Assembly (NCBI GenBank): GCA_020634245.1
Contig: JACKCC010000007.1
Location: 372,001 to 436,000, forward strand
DNA length: 64,000 nucleotides
Reading direction: 5' to 3'
DNA from: Ardenticatenaceae bacterium
Lineage (GTDB): Bacteria; Chloroflexota; Anaerolineae; Promineifilales; Promineifilaceae
The first letter of the stretch is position 1; every line of letters begins with the position of its first letter. Both the position numbers and the translations under genes were made by a program. The notes under the pieces are model-generated. The model was not told the DNA's origin. It worked only from the letters and a program-made list of their open reading frames with translations, and ran no database searches. Shown here one piece after another: positions 7,965 to 17,466 of this stretch.

Positions 7965-9077
7965 ATGAGTAGTTTTGACGAATACCTCTTTGTTGATCGC
8001 CTGAAAAAGCTAAAAGGCTTTGAAAAACTGTTGCTGCCACAAACCCGGCAGGCTGTGATGGCGATTGAAGGCCCGCAAGATATGGGCAAAACGTGGCTGG
8101 TAAGCAAGATGCGGCAGCACTGCCAGCAACCAGAGTTGAATTTACCGGCCGTTCAAATTGATTTTCGGAATCCGCGAGAGATGCACGAGATTCAGGATGT
8201 GCTGGGACTGGTGCGGCTGCTGCGGAACAAGCTGGGCTATGACGGCTATTTTAATCGGTTGAATGAAACGATTAACAGTTTTAGCCAGGCTGATTTAAGT
8301 GCGGCAACAGATGGTTTGCAGGGTTTGCGGCGTAACCTGGAAGCATCATTTAATCTGGATGAACTGCGTGGGCTTTGTTTTGACCTGGCTGTCAATTTTG
8401 AAAACCTGGCAGGCGACACACTGCACATGAAGACGATTGAGTTGGTGAGTTACTGCCAGCGCCGTCGTTTGCTGGCCCGCTTGGTAACCACATGCCGGGA
8501 ACTGCGGCCGGAGGTTGATTGGCAGACCGGAATGGATGTGACATTGGGTGATGAAGCGGCGGTGGGGGACACGGCCGTTCCCCCCACCACCGCCTTCATC
8601 ACCGACAACAACGCCCTGCTCCGCGCCGACAGCCAGCAAGAACGCCAACACGCCGAACGCCAGATCAGCAGCGCCTTCTTCGATGGACTGGCCGCAATCA
8701 TGCAAGATAAAAGCTTGGCCGTCTTCTTATTCGACTCTGTCGAGGCCGCCCCGCCGGAAGCCCAGCGCTGGCTGCTGGACGAGATGCTACCTCGCCTGAA
8801 CGACGAAGCACTCAAAGACATGGTCGTCATTATTACCGGGCGCAAAACACCGGACATGAGCCGCCTGGACATTCAACACTTGCTGGTAGAAACCAAACTC
8901 GAACCCTTTGTCGAGACCGACATCCGCGAATATTTTGAACAGCGGCGCAAAATCACCGGCCTGGATTTGCGCACCATTATTCTCACCAGCGGCGGCATTC
9001 CCGGCGCGCTGGCCATGATGGCCGACCACGCCCTCATTACAACCGAGGCCGATGACGACTTCTTTAGTGACGTTTAG
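7965..9077 (+). CDS. STAND/AAA-like NTPase with effector-associated-domain-like insert
   Basis: A 370-residue protein. Walker A is GPQDMGKT at residues 36-43; a Walker B-like strand LAVFLFDSVEA lies near 257-267, and a sensor-like strand MVVIITGRK follows. Between the two Walker motifs, about residues 127-186, lies a helical segment beginning FNLDELRGLCFDL and ending LRPEVDW. It matches by eye the effector-associated domains (EAD7-like) of bacterial conflict NTPases. After it comes a repeat-derived stretch holding ACGGCCGT inside an inverted repeat. The next gene supplies what looks like the winged helix and TPR part of a STAND protein, so the pair may be a split STAND ATPase. The start has no strong ribosome site. 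Function is unproven. Confidence 0.7.
   Translation: MSSFDEYLFVDRLKKLKGFEKLLLPQTRQAVMAIEGPQDMGKTWLVSKMRQHCQQPELNLPAVQIDFRNPREMHEIQDVLGLVRLLRNKLGYDGYFNRLNETINSFSQADLSAATDGLQGLRRNLEASFNLDELRGLCFDLAVNFENLAGDTLHMKTIELVSYCQRRRLLARLVTTCRELRPEVDWQTGMDVTLGDEAAVGDTAVPPTTAFITDNNALLRADSQQERQHAERQISSAFFDGLAAIMQDKSLAVFLFDSVEAAPPEAQRWLLDEMLPRLNDEALKDMVVIITGRKTPDMSRLDIQHLLVETKLEPFVETDIREYFEQRRKITGLDLRTIILTSGGIPGALAMMADHALITTEADDDFFSDV
8545..8600. repeat. Inverted repeat with ACGGCCGT core inside NTPase gene
   Basis: GGCGGTGGGGG and CCCCCCACCACCGCC flank an ACGGCCGT octamer. The stretch encodes a Val/Pro/Thr-rich linker between the EAD-like segment and the Walker B half of the NTPase, and looks like a repeat absorbed into the frame. 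Confidence 0.5.
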
Positions 9078-9079
9078 TG

Positions 9080-9170
9080 GCTGGAAGATGGTAGCTGGTT
9101 GTGGGTAGCTGGTAGCTGGTCAAACCGAGCCACCAGCAACTAACCGCCAGCAGTCAGCCACCAGTAACCA
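9080..9170. repeat. Degenerate word repeat between NTPase and TPR genes
   Basis: Repeated gtagctggt words are followed by complementary accagcaac/ccagcagt words, giving an imperfect inverted repeat over about 90 bases. It is the only DNA between two genes that together resemble one STAND protein, so it may mark the place where a single gene was split. No ribosome site is visible before the next ATG. Confidence 0.55.
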
Positions 9171-9172
9171 AA

Positions 9173-12100
9173 ATGACCCAAAGCACGACCGAAACCATCA
9201 CCTTCTACCTGGAAAAAATCCTGCAATCGGTGCATCCGATGATGGCCGAGGCGATTTACCTGGCTTCTGTGCCCCAATGGTACGACCTGGCATTGTTTTC
9301 AGCCATCCGTGATGTAGATGACGGCCGTAACGAAGGCTTAATCGAACGGCTGACCCGCTACTCCTTCATCATGCGCTGGGATGACGAGGCTGCTGGCAGC
9401 GCCACCTACGCTATGCGCCCCGAAGAACGCCGCCTAACCCAGCGTTACTGGATCATGAAAGATCCCGATGCCTACCGGGCAGCACACCGGCGCGCTTTAA
9501 GTTATTGGCAGGATCACCCCGATCCCAACGACTTCGCCCAAGCGCAAAATCTGCTCTACCACCAGCTTTTTGTCGACCAAAACGCGGCCACCGATTGGTT
9601 GGTTAACCGCTTTCGCGCCTATTACAACGACCGCCAACTCGTGGCTATCGAACGTCTGCTGGACACAGCCGATGAAGCTCGCTTTTACCTGACCTTACTC
9701 CAGGAACCCATTTCTGATCTGGAGATTTTGCTGACGCACTTGCGGGCACGGTTGGCCCAACTGCGCGGAGATTGGGCTGAAAGTCAAAAAAATCTGGAGG
9801 CTTTGCGGCAAAAAACAGATTTACCCCCTCAGCTTCAGCCTTACATTACCCGCGCCTATGGCCACATCCTGGCCCACAATGGCGATTTTGTCGGGGCGAT
9901 TGCCGAGTACGAGCGGGCGCTAACCCAGTTCCAGGAACAGGCCACGGCCGTTACCCCCAACAGTTTTACCAACGCCGCCACCCTGCAAGCCGACCAGGCC
10001 CAAACCATGATTGCCCTGGGCGATGCCTACGTTGGTCTGGCAACGGCCGTTCGCGGCCCAACCGAAACGGATAACGAGATGATGGTCAGGTTACGGCCGT
10101 TACGCACCCTGCTCAACTTCATCATCTCCCTGCCCCTCGTCATCTACTTAAGCATGTACCTGGGCTGGCGCGTCTGGCGGCCCGAATTTTGGCCCACCTT
10201 GCAGGGGTTGGACTGGATCGTTGCCCGTCTGTTTGCCATTGGGGCACGCTACTACCACCGCGCCGACCCGCTGCTGGAACAATACGGCGATCCCGGAGAA
10301 GGCGTCGCTGCCGACGAAAAACTGGCCTACCTTTACCTGGCCCTGGGCGATGCCCGGCTGGCCCAAACCCAATTTGACCGCCTGCTGCAAGAAAGTGAAG
10401 CGCCGCTGGGTGAATACCGCCAGGCGGCTGTGCGCGTCGGGTTGGGACAGGCCTGGCTGCGGCAGGAGCAACCGCTGTTGGCCCGCGAACAACTCGAAAA
10501 AGCGCTGCCGATTTTACAGCAGTATGAAGACAAACCACTGGAAGCCACCTGCCGCGCCGCGTTAGCCGAAGCCCTGTTCATTACCGAGCCGGAACAGGCC
10601 ATCGCCCAGTTTGACCAATCGGCCCACATTGCGGCCGCGCAGGATGATTGGACGGCGGCGACGAACACGCTGGAGCGGATGGCGGCGTTGGGAGCCACCC
10701 ACGGGATGACGGAACCGGTACAGCAGCAGGCAACGGCTGTTGCCCAAAATCTGCCCCAGCGCCATTACACTGCCCGCTTCCGCCATCCTGCCCTGGTTTA
10801 TTTTCAGCGGTTGACGCTGCTGCTGCTGCCGCTGGTTTTGCTGCTCATGCCCATGCTCGTCATCCGGCTGGACAGCCGCAGCACGCTCACACCGACCATC
10901 CAATTCAAGGCCGCCCCCATTTTCAACCCGGCCCAGGTTGTGTCCTCTCAACTGAGCCAGGGCGTGACGACAGCCAACGTCGTATCGGCCAGCGACGCCA
11001 GCGTCATCATCTGGCTGGCGGTGGCCCTGCTGGTCATTTACATTGTCCTCTCGGTGGGATTGGGCCTGCTGCTCATCGTGGTGACGCCGCTGCGCACGGT
11101 GCAGGAACGGGGCCAATCGGCCGCCGTGCGGCTGGACGAATCCGGCATCAATCTGGGAACAGGGTCGCATGTCGCCTGGGATGCGGTGACTGAATTGGTG
11201 ACCGGGGATGTGCAATTGTGGCAACGGCCGTTACCCCACGAATCCGCCTTTGCCCTGGTCACGCCCACTCAACGCCTCATCATACGCGGCAGTACCAACT
11301 GGTACACCGCCCTGCGCCAACGAGTCAGCGTCCACTTACCCGCTGCCACGCCGGTCACCAACTGCGATACGACGATTTTGAACAGCCGTCTCGGCCGGTT
11401 CTACATCGTCAATGTCGTTTTGCTGGCGCTGGTAACGCTGCTGGCCTGGTTCGCGCCACAGCCGTTGTGGTGGGACATTCCCGGTCTGCCCTACAGTCTG
11501 GCCGATTTGTACCCCTTCTTTTACCTGGGTCTGGTGGCGCTGCCGATGTGGTGGGTGGTGATACGGCCGTTGCAAACCCAAATGCACCTCGAACCGGACA
11601 GCCGCCTCCCCTGGTGGCTGCTGGGCGGAGGGCTGCTGCTGGCTCTGTTCCAGGGCGTCACGCTTTTCCGGCCTTTGTTAACGGCCGTCAACCTGTATCC
11701 GCCGCTGGTAGCACTAATCTTACTGGCCGGCAGCGGCTGGGCCGTTTGGCGGGTGCGGGAACGGGGTGCGCCGGTTTATGATGCGAAAGTGCGTTGGGGA
11801 ACGGCCGTTGTCGTCGCTCTGGTTGGTTTGTTGATGGGGTTGTTACTGCTGCGGGAAACGGCTGCTTACCATTACCTGGTTCTGGGTAACGCCCGCCGCG
11901 ACCGCGCCCAACTCGTCACCGACGCCGCCGAAAAAGAAGCCCTGCTGGCCGGTGCAGTGAATGCCTATAGCCAATCCATCAAAATTGGGGCGACCCGGCT
12001 GTTGGGCATCGACGTGCGGGCAGCCACCCGAATTCCGCTGGGTATTCCTGAGCCACAGAGCTTCACCTGGCTGGCGGCGCTCAACAATCGGGCGGCGCTG

Positions 12101-14437
12101 CAAGTCCAACTAGGCCAATATCCCGAAGCCATCGGCAGCTACAACGTCATCATCGACTACACCGACCGACCGGCCGACGTGTACGCCTGGCGCGCCATCG
12201 CCCGGCAAAGCTGGAGTACCGTCGATACCGGTGAGGGTGAACTGACAATGGTCAAAAATCAATACGAGCTGGCTCTGGGCGATTTTGCTCAGGCCATCGA
12301 ACTGGCCCCGCGCCGCACCGAGTTCTACCTGTGGCGGGCCGTTGCCAACCAGGCACTGGATAACCTGGCAGCGGCTGAGACTGATTACTTGTGGGCGCTG
12401 GCCCAAACTGAGCCGCCGGCCATTCCATTGACGCCGCAGCAGCAGGAGCGAGCGCTGACCGGCATGGGCTGGATTCGTTACAAACAAGAAGATTTTGTGG
12501 CTGCTAAACTATTCTTTGAGCAGGCTGTCCAGGCCAATCCGGAGGAAGCTGAGGCGTGGGTTGGCTTGGGATATGCCGATTATTCGCTGGGATTGTATGA
12601 TGAGAAGGCCGTTGCCTGGGAACGCGCCTATGAACTGGCTCCCGACGATCCGACCGTGCTCATCTCCTTGGGCACGCTGCATTGGAAATTGGGCGGCCGT
12701 ACCGATGACGCTTCGGCCAAGTGCCTTGAATACAGCACTTCTGCCGACTATTTTGCCCGTTCAACAGCCCAGCCGGGCCAAGATGCCAAGTCGGTGGCCT
12801 TCACGTTCCGCACGCTGGGCCAGGTGCAAAGTTTGCTTAAGGGCTGCCCCGATTTCACCGATCCTCACCCCTACCAGCTAACCGTCAACAGCTACACCGA
12901 AGCGATTCGATTGGATCCGGAAAACATCGATTATTACCAAAAACGGGGCCGCTGGGAGTATGCTCTGTGGCTGCAACTGGCTGACACACCGGAAAATGAG
13001 CATTTGCTTTATGACGCCCTGGCCGATTTGACGGCCGCTTTCAAGGGCGGCTACCGGGATAACACGACGCTGACTTTCTTACGCAATGTGCTGGCCACTC
13101 TGGAACCGCGCGCGCTGGCCAAAGCGTCTGATGCAATGGCGACGGGCGATTTTGCTGCAGCTCTGAATGAGTACAGCGTTTTGGCCGAGGCCCAACCTGA
13201 TAAAGCCAGTATCCAATTCCAGGCCGGGTTGGCGGCATTAGGATTGGAGGACGAGTCAGCAGTGAATTGGTTTGAGCAGGGGATAGCAACGGCCGTTGCC
13301 GCTCCCAACGCCACCCAACTCCTCACCCAGGCCCTGACCAACCTGGATGCTTTCCTGGCCGCCCACCCGAATGTAGACGGCCGTACCCTGCGCGAAAAAT
13401 TAAATGCAGCCATACTGTCCTCCCAGGCCAACGACCCCGACCGGGCTTTTGCCGATGGGCTGGCCGCTCTGGCGGCCGGAAATCAGACCGAAGCGGATGC
13501 TTTGTACCAGCGCGGCCTCACTCTGGCGGCTGAAAAGCGTTATGTGACCGCGGTGAAAACGGCCGTTTTCGCGCTCCTCGCTTACCCACCCAACCAGATT
13601 GAGCCGATTTTGTCGCTGGTACGGAAACAGATGGGGGTGTTAACGGCCGTGACCACCGACGAAACCGACACCGCCGCCGCCTTTGATCTGGCCTACGTTG
13701 CCGTTGTGGCCCAGGATTGGCCCACGGCCGGTCAATGGTACAACGAAGCCATCCGCCGTACGGCCGTCAACAATCAATACCCCATCCTGCGGGCCAGCCG
13801 CGCCGATTTTTACCAGCTTTGGGGTATCACCGGCGTCACTAGCGACCAAATTTTGACAGCGATGGAAGCGGCGCTGCCAGAGCAATTGGCCGCCTACCCC
13901 GATTTGAACAACGCCCAGCTTTACTGGCGCTTCCGGGCCTGGTTCAAGTACGGGCTGGGGTTGTCGGCTTACCGGCTGGATGCGGATTCGGCCGCTGCTG
14001 CGGCGCTAAAATCAGGGCAGGCCGATGCCGACATCGCCTTTAGCCTCCACCCCGACAACGCCTACGTCCAATCCTACCTGACCGAAGGAGCCTGGGGCTG
14101 GTTCAACATCTCTCGCGGCGATGATGCGTATGCGGCCAGCGATTACGAAACGGCGTTGACTTATTATGAATTGGCCGCTCAGTCTTACAAGCCGGAGCGC
14201 AACAACGATGCCAAAGCGGAAGCGATTTTGGCGGCCTTCAAAGCGGGAGCGGCAGCGGTACAGGTGACGGCATTTGATCAGGCGGCCGATTGGTACAAAG
14301 AAGGCGTGCAGTTAGCCCAGCTTTATAACCGGCCTGACGACATCGCCACAGCACGTAGTGTTTTAACGCAAATCAGGGGATCACACCCGGCTTGGGGGGA
14401 CGAGATTGGCAATTTGTTAGAGCTGCTGCCGGAGTAG
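9173..14437 (+). CDS. Giant winged-helix/TPR membrane protein
   Basis: A 1754-residue protein of unknown function. Residues 1-130 resemble the winged-helix and linker that follow the ATPase in STAND proteins (motifs AEAIYLASVPQWYD and LIERLTRYSFIMRW). TPR-like helices follow to about 300, then a hydrophobic segment near 311-330. Later membrane segments lie near 547, 611, 742, 776, 813, 840 and 878. The C-terminal 850 residues are again TPR-rich, for example AWVGLGYADYSLGLYDEKAV and ALGDFAQAIELAP. At least eight octamers ACGGCCGT fall in it. It probably works with the NTPase just upstream as a membrane-bound sensor or scaffold. The last 21 bases overlap the convergent NUDIX gene. Confidence 0.75.
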   Translation: MTQSTTETITFYLEKILQSVHPMMAEAIYLASVPQWYDLALFSAIRDVDDGRNEGLIERLTRYSFIMRWDDEAAGSATYAMRPEERRLTQRYWIMKDPDAYRAAHRRALSYWQDHPDPNDFAQAQNLLYHQLFVDQNAATDWLVNRFRAYYNDRQLVAIERLLDTADEARFYLTLLQEPISDLEILLTHLRARLAQLRGDWAESQKNLEALRQKTDLPPQLQPYITRAYGHILAHNGDFVGAIAEYERALTQFQEQATAVTPNSFTNAATLQADQAQTMIALGDAYVGLATAVRGPTETDNEMMVRLRPLRTLLNFIISLPLVIYLSMYLGWRVWRPEFWPTLQGLDWIVARLFAIGARYYHRADPLLEQYGDPGEGVAADEKLAYLYLALGDARLAQTQFDRLLQESEAPLGEYRQAAVRVGLGQAWLRQEQPLLAREQLEKALPILQQYEDKPLEATCRAALAEALFITEPEQAIAQFDQSAHIAAAQDDWTAATNTLERMAALGATHGMTEPVQQQATAVAQNLPQRHYTARFRHPALVYFQRLTLLLLPLVLLLMPMLVIRLDSRSTLTPTIQFKAAPIFNPAQVVSSQLSQGVTTANVVSASDASVIIWLAVALLVIYIVLSVGLGLLLIVVTPLRTVQERGQSAAVRLDESGINLGTGSHVAWDAVTELVTGDVQLWQRPLPHESAFALVTPTQRLIIRGSTNWYTALRQRVSVHLPAATPVTNCDTTILNSRLGRFYIVNVVLLALVTLLAWFAPQPLWWDIPGLPYSLADLYPFFYLGLVALPMWWVVIRPLQTQMHLEPDSRLPWWLLGGGLLLALFQGVTLFRPLLTAVNLYPPLVALILLAGSGWAVWRVRERGAPVYDAKVRWGTAVVVALVGLLMGLLLLRETAAYHYLVLGNARRDRAQLVTDAAEKEALLAGAVNAYSQSIKIGATRLLGIDVRAATRIPLGIPEPQSFTWLAALNNRAALQVQLGQYPEAIGSYNVIIDYTDRPADVYAWRAIARQSWSTVDTGEGELTMVKNQYELALGDFAQAIELAPRRTEFYLWRAVANQALDNLAAAETDYLWALAQTEPPAIPLTPQQQERALTGMGWIRYKQEDFVAAKLFFEQAVQANPEEAEAWVGLGYADYSLGLYDEKAVAWERAYELAPDDPTVLISLGTLHWKLGGRTDDASAKCLEYSTSADYFARSTAQPGQDAKSVAFTFRTLGQVQSLLKGCPDFTDPHPYQLTVNSYTEAIRLDPENIDYYQKRGRWEYALWLQLADTPENEHLLYDALADLTAAFKGGYRDNTTLTFLRNVLATLEPRALAKASDAMATGDFAAALNEYSVLAEAQPDKASIQFQAGLAALGLEDESAVNWFEQGIATAVAAPNATQLLTQALTNLDAFLAAHPNVDGRTLREKLNAAILSSQANDPDRAFADGLAALAAGNQTEADALYQRGLTLAAEKRYVTAVKTAVFALLAYPPNQIEPILSLVRKQMGVLTAVTTDETDTAAAFDLAYVAVVAQDWPTAGQWYNEAIRRTAVNNQYPILRASRADFYQLWGITGVTSDQILTAMEAALPEQLAAYPDLNNAQLYWRFRAWFKYGLGLSAYRLDADSAAAAALKSGQADADIAFSLHPDNAYVQSYLTEGAWGWFNISRGDDAYAASDYETALTYYELAAQSYKPERNNDAKAEAILAAFKAGAAAVQVTAFDQAADWYKEGVQLAQLYNRPDDIATARSVLTQIRGSHPAWGDEIGNLLELLPE

Positions 14438-14851
14438 TTCCAGCAGGCCGTCGGGGTAAAGGGGTGGGGCGTTCTTACCTTCAAAATCGCTCAACGATTT
14501 CCAGAAGGCGGTGAAGGGCTGGCCGTTGTCTTCTAATCCTTTGAGTACGGGCCGACGGTATAGTGTGGTATCTTCAAAACGGCCGTCGTATACCTGAACG
14601 ATTTCGTGGCCAGGCTGGCCGCTGAAGGTAAAGATATTTTCCAGGGTAGCCAGATAGCGCAGGCCGGTAACGGCCGTGTTCAATTCCTCACGAATCTCCC
14701 GCATTAACGCATCCTGGCTGAATTCGCCAAACTCAATACCGCCACCCAGGGGCCGGTAAAAAATCTGGCGCTTGAGGGGATCGTACCCTTCGACGGTGAG
14801 GATACGGCCGTTATGACTAAAAACGCAAATCACAATAGGACGAATATTCAT
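14417..14851 (-). CDS. NUDIX hydrolase
   Basis: A 144-residue NUDIX protein. The NUDIX box is complete: GGGIEFGEFSQDALMREIRE followed by EL, near residues 37-59, with the REIREE core that binds the metal. It would hydrolyse a nucleoside diphosphate linked to another group; the substrate cannot be named. Its ATG overlaps the stop of the receiver protein gene upstream (ATGA), so the two are translationally coupled. Its 3' end overlaps the convergent TPR gene by 21 bases. Confidence 0.88.
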   Translation of the reverse strand: MNIRPIVICVFSHNGRILTVEGYDPLKRQIFYRPLGGGIEFGEFSQDALMREIREELNTAVTGLRYLATLENIFTFSGQPGHEIVQVYDGRFEDTTLYRRPVLKGLEDNGQPFTAFWKSLSDFEGKNAPPLYPDGLLELLRQQL

Positions 14852-15201
14852 TTCAGAAACGCATTAATCTTGGCGGAGAGTTCAGCAAAGTTTATAGGTT
14901 TGATTATTAAATCCGAACAGCCGGCAGCCATCATTTTTTGTTTTTCTTCAACCGTCGCCGCGCCGGTCAAGGCAATAACCGGCGAATCCTGTACGGCTTT
15001 AATTTGCTCTGTTGCCAACCAGCCATTCAGGCGTGGCAGCAGCATATCCATCAAAATGAGGTCTGGCTTTTCCAGTTCCGCCAGCCGAACCCCTTCGATC
15101 CCATCATTGGCCAACAAAACATCATGCCCATCTTCTTTGAGACGTCGCTGAATGATTTTTTGGATGATCTTATCGTCTTCCACAAGCAAAATTTTTGCCA
15201 T
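14848..15201 (-). CDS. Stand-alone response regulator receiver domain
   Basis: A 117-residue CheY-like receiver without an output domain. The acidic pair follows ILLVEDDK, the phosphoacceptor is in PDLILMDMLLPRLNG, Thr is in VIALTGAA and the conserved Lys is in DLIIKPINFAEL. It would be phosphorylated by a histidine kinase that is not in this window. It is coupled by a 4-base overlap to the NUDIX gene, an unusual pairing. It probably acts by protein-protein contact. Confidence 0.93.
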   Translation of the reverse strand: MAKILLVEDDKIIQKIIQRRLKEDGHDVLLANDGIEGVRLAELEKPDLILMDMLLPRLNGWLATEQIKAVQDSPVIALTGAATVEEKQKMMAAGCSDLIIKPINFAELSAKINAFLK

Positions 15202-15283
15202 TCCGGAACCTCTTCCACCAGACTATTCAAGTATAACATATTCAAAAAACAATAATATTGAGAATCCAGTCCGGTTTTAGACG

Positions 15284-15330
15284 AAAACGGGAAAGTCATT
15301 TGAATTAAAAGGTGATGGTTTTCCCGTTTT
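15284..15330. repeat. Inverted repeat between helicase and receiver genes
   Basis: AAAACGGGAAA (15284-15294) and its perfect complement (15320-15330) flank a 25-base loop. It may act as a terminator for the helicase transcript coming from the right, although the loop is long. The rest of the 200-base gap is AT-rich and holds no gene. Confidence 0.5.
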
Positions 15331-15402
15331 CTCTGAGTAAACTACAAAGGGGTAGCGCATTTTCATCAAAAATCATTTTGTGATTTGCCCAGGCCAGCGA
15401 TA

Positions 15403-17466
15403 TTAAGACTTTCGTACCGGCTGTAAGGCACGCCACAAAGGACCTTCCTGCCGTTGGCCGCGCCGATCCAGGTCACTGTTGGCCAGGATGACACCATCGG
15501 TACAGCGGGCTGTCAGCCCACGGATAATGCGGCTGAGAAGTTGGTTGCGAATATAAAAATCTTCATCTAGTGTCCACTGCTTTTGGCTGTCCCAGCTTTG
15601 GGCCAGAACAAAGGCGTTGCTCAATGGTTGATTGGGAATGTTCCACCAGCCTTGTGCGGCCGTTTCCAACCACACCTGCAATCGCACCGGTTTGCCACCC
15701 AGCAGGTAGCCATAAATCGTGGAGATCATAATGCCATTGGGGTCGGGCGGATCGCCCAGATCGGGGGGATTGGCCGTCACCAATCCCTGGTTGATGCCGT
15801 CAATGAAAGTACGGCCGATTTCCGCCGCCGAACGCAGTCCCATCATCTGGGCCGATTGGCGCAGCCGGGCCGCCGACTGTACCAGCCAATCACATACGGC
15901 CGCGCCGGCCACATCTGGTACGGGCTGGAATCGTTTTTGAGAGAGCAGTTCGTTGAATAAGTTGTAGAGAAAGACATCAATGGAGGCATCCCCGTCTCTA
16001 TTCGCCAACCACAATCGCAATTCCTCCACCAATCCGGCAAACTTCATATCCACCCGTTCCACCAGCCGGTCTGGCAGTTCGTCGATGGGCAGCAAATCGG
16101 GGATTTCCGGCCGGTACAGCCGCTCCGTCAGTAGCTCAGCCCGCGCCGGGTCCAGATCATGAATGCTCAAAGTCAACGCCTCGGCCACATCGAAGGCGGA
16201 AGGATGGACATCCCAATCGGGATGGGCCAGGGCCAGCCAGGTGAGCCAGGCGCGCACGCGCGGTTCTTCGCGCGGGCTGGAGCGGCGGCGCAGTAGGAAA
16301 TAGGGCAGCCCGGCCTGTTTGAGGGCCTGAGTCAGATTGTAACGCAGCGCCCCATCAAGATAGGGAGTGATGATGGCGATTTCGCTGGGATGGACGCCAT
16401 CCTGTTGGATGATGTCTTGCAACGCGGGGATGAGGCTGGCGATCATTTCGCGGCGGTAACGGCCGTTTACCACCCCCACAATCGCCGCTGCCGCATCAAC
16501 CGTCGGCTTACTGGTATGCTGCAAATGATTCTCCACCAGATTGGCCAGATGATCCATTTCCGGTGGCGCAATAAACGAGGGGACAAATTCAAAAACGTAC
16601 TGGCTGCGCGTGCGAAAACGAGATGCACCGGCCGGATCGGCAGCCATAAACCGTTTGTAACCGCCACCAGAATCATAAGCAATCGCTGTTGTCTGGGCCG
16701 CCGCTAATAAGTTGTGGACAAAATTCTGCCCGGCAGGCGTAAATTCCTCCACGTTATCCACGATCAAATGGCGGTAACGCTCACTGAAATAGCGGTGAAA
16801 TTCGGGGTGCTGCACCAACTGCGTATCAAACACCTCTATCACCAGCGACAAATCCAGCAGGCTGTTGTCCAGGCAGGCCTGGCGGAAAGTGCGGGCCGCT
16901 TTAGCCGCGTCTTGCAAATGAAGGATCCGCTCCTGACCGCCGGCCCAGGTGTTGATCTGGCGCGCGATGGCTTCATCCAGACTCAATCCGTTCAGCGCCG
17001 CCCGGTTCAGTGTGTCCAGCAGTTGGCTGACGATTTGCTGCGGTCGCAACCGTAAATTGGCGAAAGAACCGGCAGCAATCATCGGCTCCACTGTTTTCCA
17101 CATGAGCAGCTGCGCTAAATCATAGCTTAAAAAGGTAGGCGGATGAGATGGGTAAGCAAATCCAGCCGGACGGGCCATCAACGGCCAGAACAGAGCCACC
17201 ATTTCCTGGGCCATCCGGTTGTAGGTAATGATTTTCAGATCGGCGTACGGTCCCAATCCAGATTGGTGAACGGCATCCAGGTAGCTTTGTTGATGCTCCG
17301 GCTCGGCAACCAGAACCAGGATGGTGTAGGCCGGTTCACCGCCGCGCAGCAGGCGCAGCAGCCGTTCCTGCAAAGCGGTCGTTTTACCGGTACCGGCCGC
17401 GCCCAGCAAAAAACTTATCTTGCCGGCGTCTACGGCTTCCTGTTGGGTGAGTGTTAACTCAAACAT
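15403..17466 (-). CDS. SF1 (UvrD/AddB-like) helicase-family protein
   Basis: A 687-residue protein from the ATG at 17466; a TTG one codon earlier is a less likely start. Walker A is LLGAAGTGKTTALQ near residue 15-28. Other visible landmarks are HLIVDNVEEFTPAGQNF (Walker B-like) and, near 570, MISTIYGYLLGGKPVRLQVW, which lies where UvrD proteins carry their motif V. It looks like a shortened AddB/UvrD-type helicase with no nuclease motif that I can see. Its ATG shares one base with the stop of the NUDIX gene upstream (TGATG), so the two form one unit. A role in DNA repair or recombination is inference only. Confidence 0.7.
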   Translation of the reverse strand: MFELTLTQQEAVDAGKISFLLGAAGTGKTTALQERLLRLLRGGEPAYTILVLVAEPEHQQSYLDAVHQSGLGPYADLKIITYNRMAQEMVALFWPLMARPAGFAYPSHPPTFLSYDLAQLLMWKTVEPMIAAGSFANLRLRPQQIVSQLLDTLNRAALNGLSLDEAIARQINTWAGGQERILHLQDAAKAARTFRQACLDNSLLDLSLVIEVFDTQLVQHPEFHRYFSERYRHLIVDNVEEFTPAGQNFVHNLLAAAQTTAIAYDSGGGYKRFMAADPAGASRFRTRSQYVFEFVPSFIAPPEMDHLANLVENHLQHTSKPTVDAAAAIVGVVNGRYRREMIASLIPALQDIIQQDGVHPSEIAIITPYLDGALRYNLTQALKQAGLPYFLLRRRSSPREEPRVRAWLTWLALAHPDWDVHPSAFDVAEALTLSIHDLDPARAELLTERLYRPEIPDLLPIDELPDRLVERVDMKFAGLVEELRLWLANRDGDASIDVFLYNLFNELLSQKRFQPVPDVAGAAVCDWLVQSAARLRQSAQMMGLRSAAEIGRTFIDGINQGLVTANPPDLGDPPDPNGIMISTIYGYLLGGKPVRLQVWLETAAQGWWNIPNQPLSNAFVLAQSWDSQKQWTLDEDFYIRNQLLSRIIRGLTARCTDGVILANSDLDRRGQRQEGPLWRALQPVRKS

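Noticed and set aside
13041..13431. Overlapping minus-strand open frames inside the TPR gene
   Set aside because: GC-rich shadow frames without ribosome sites or domains.
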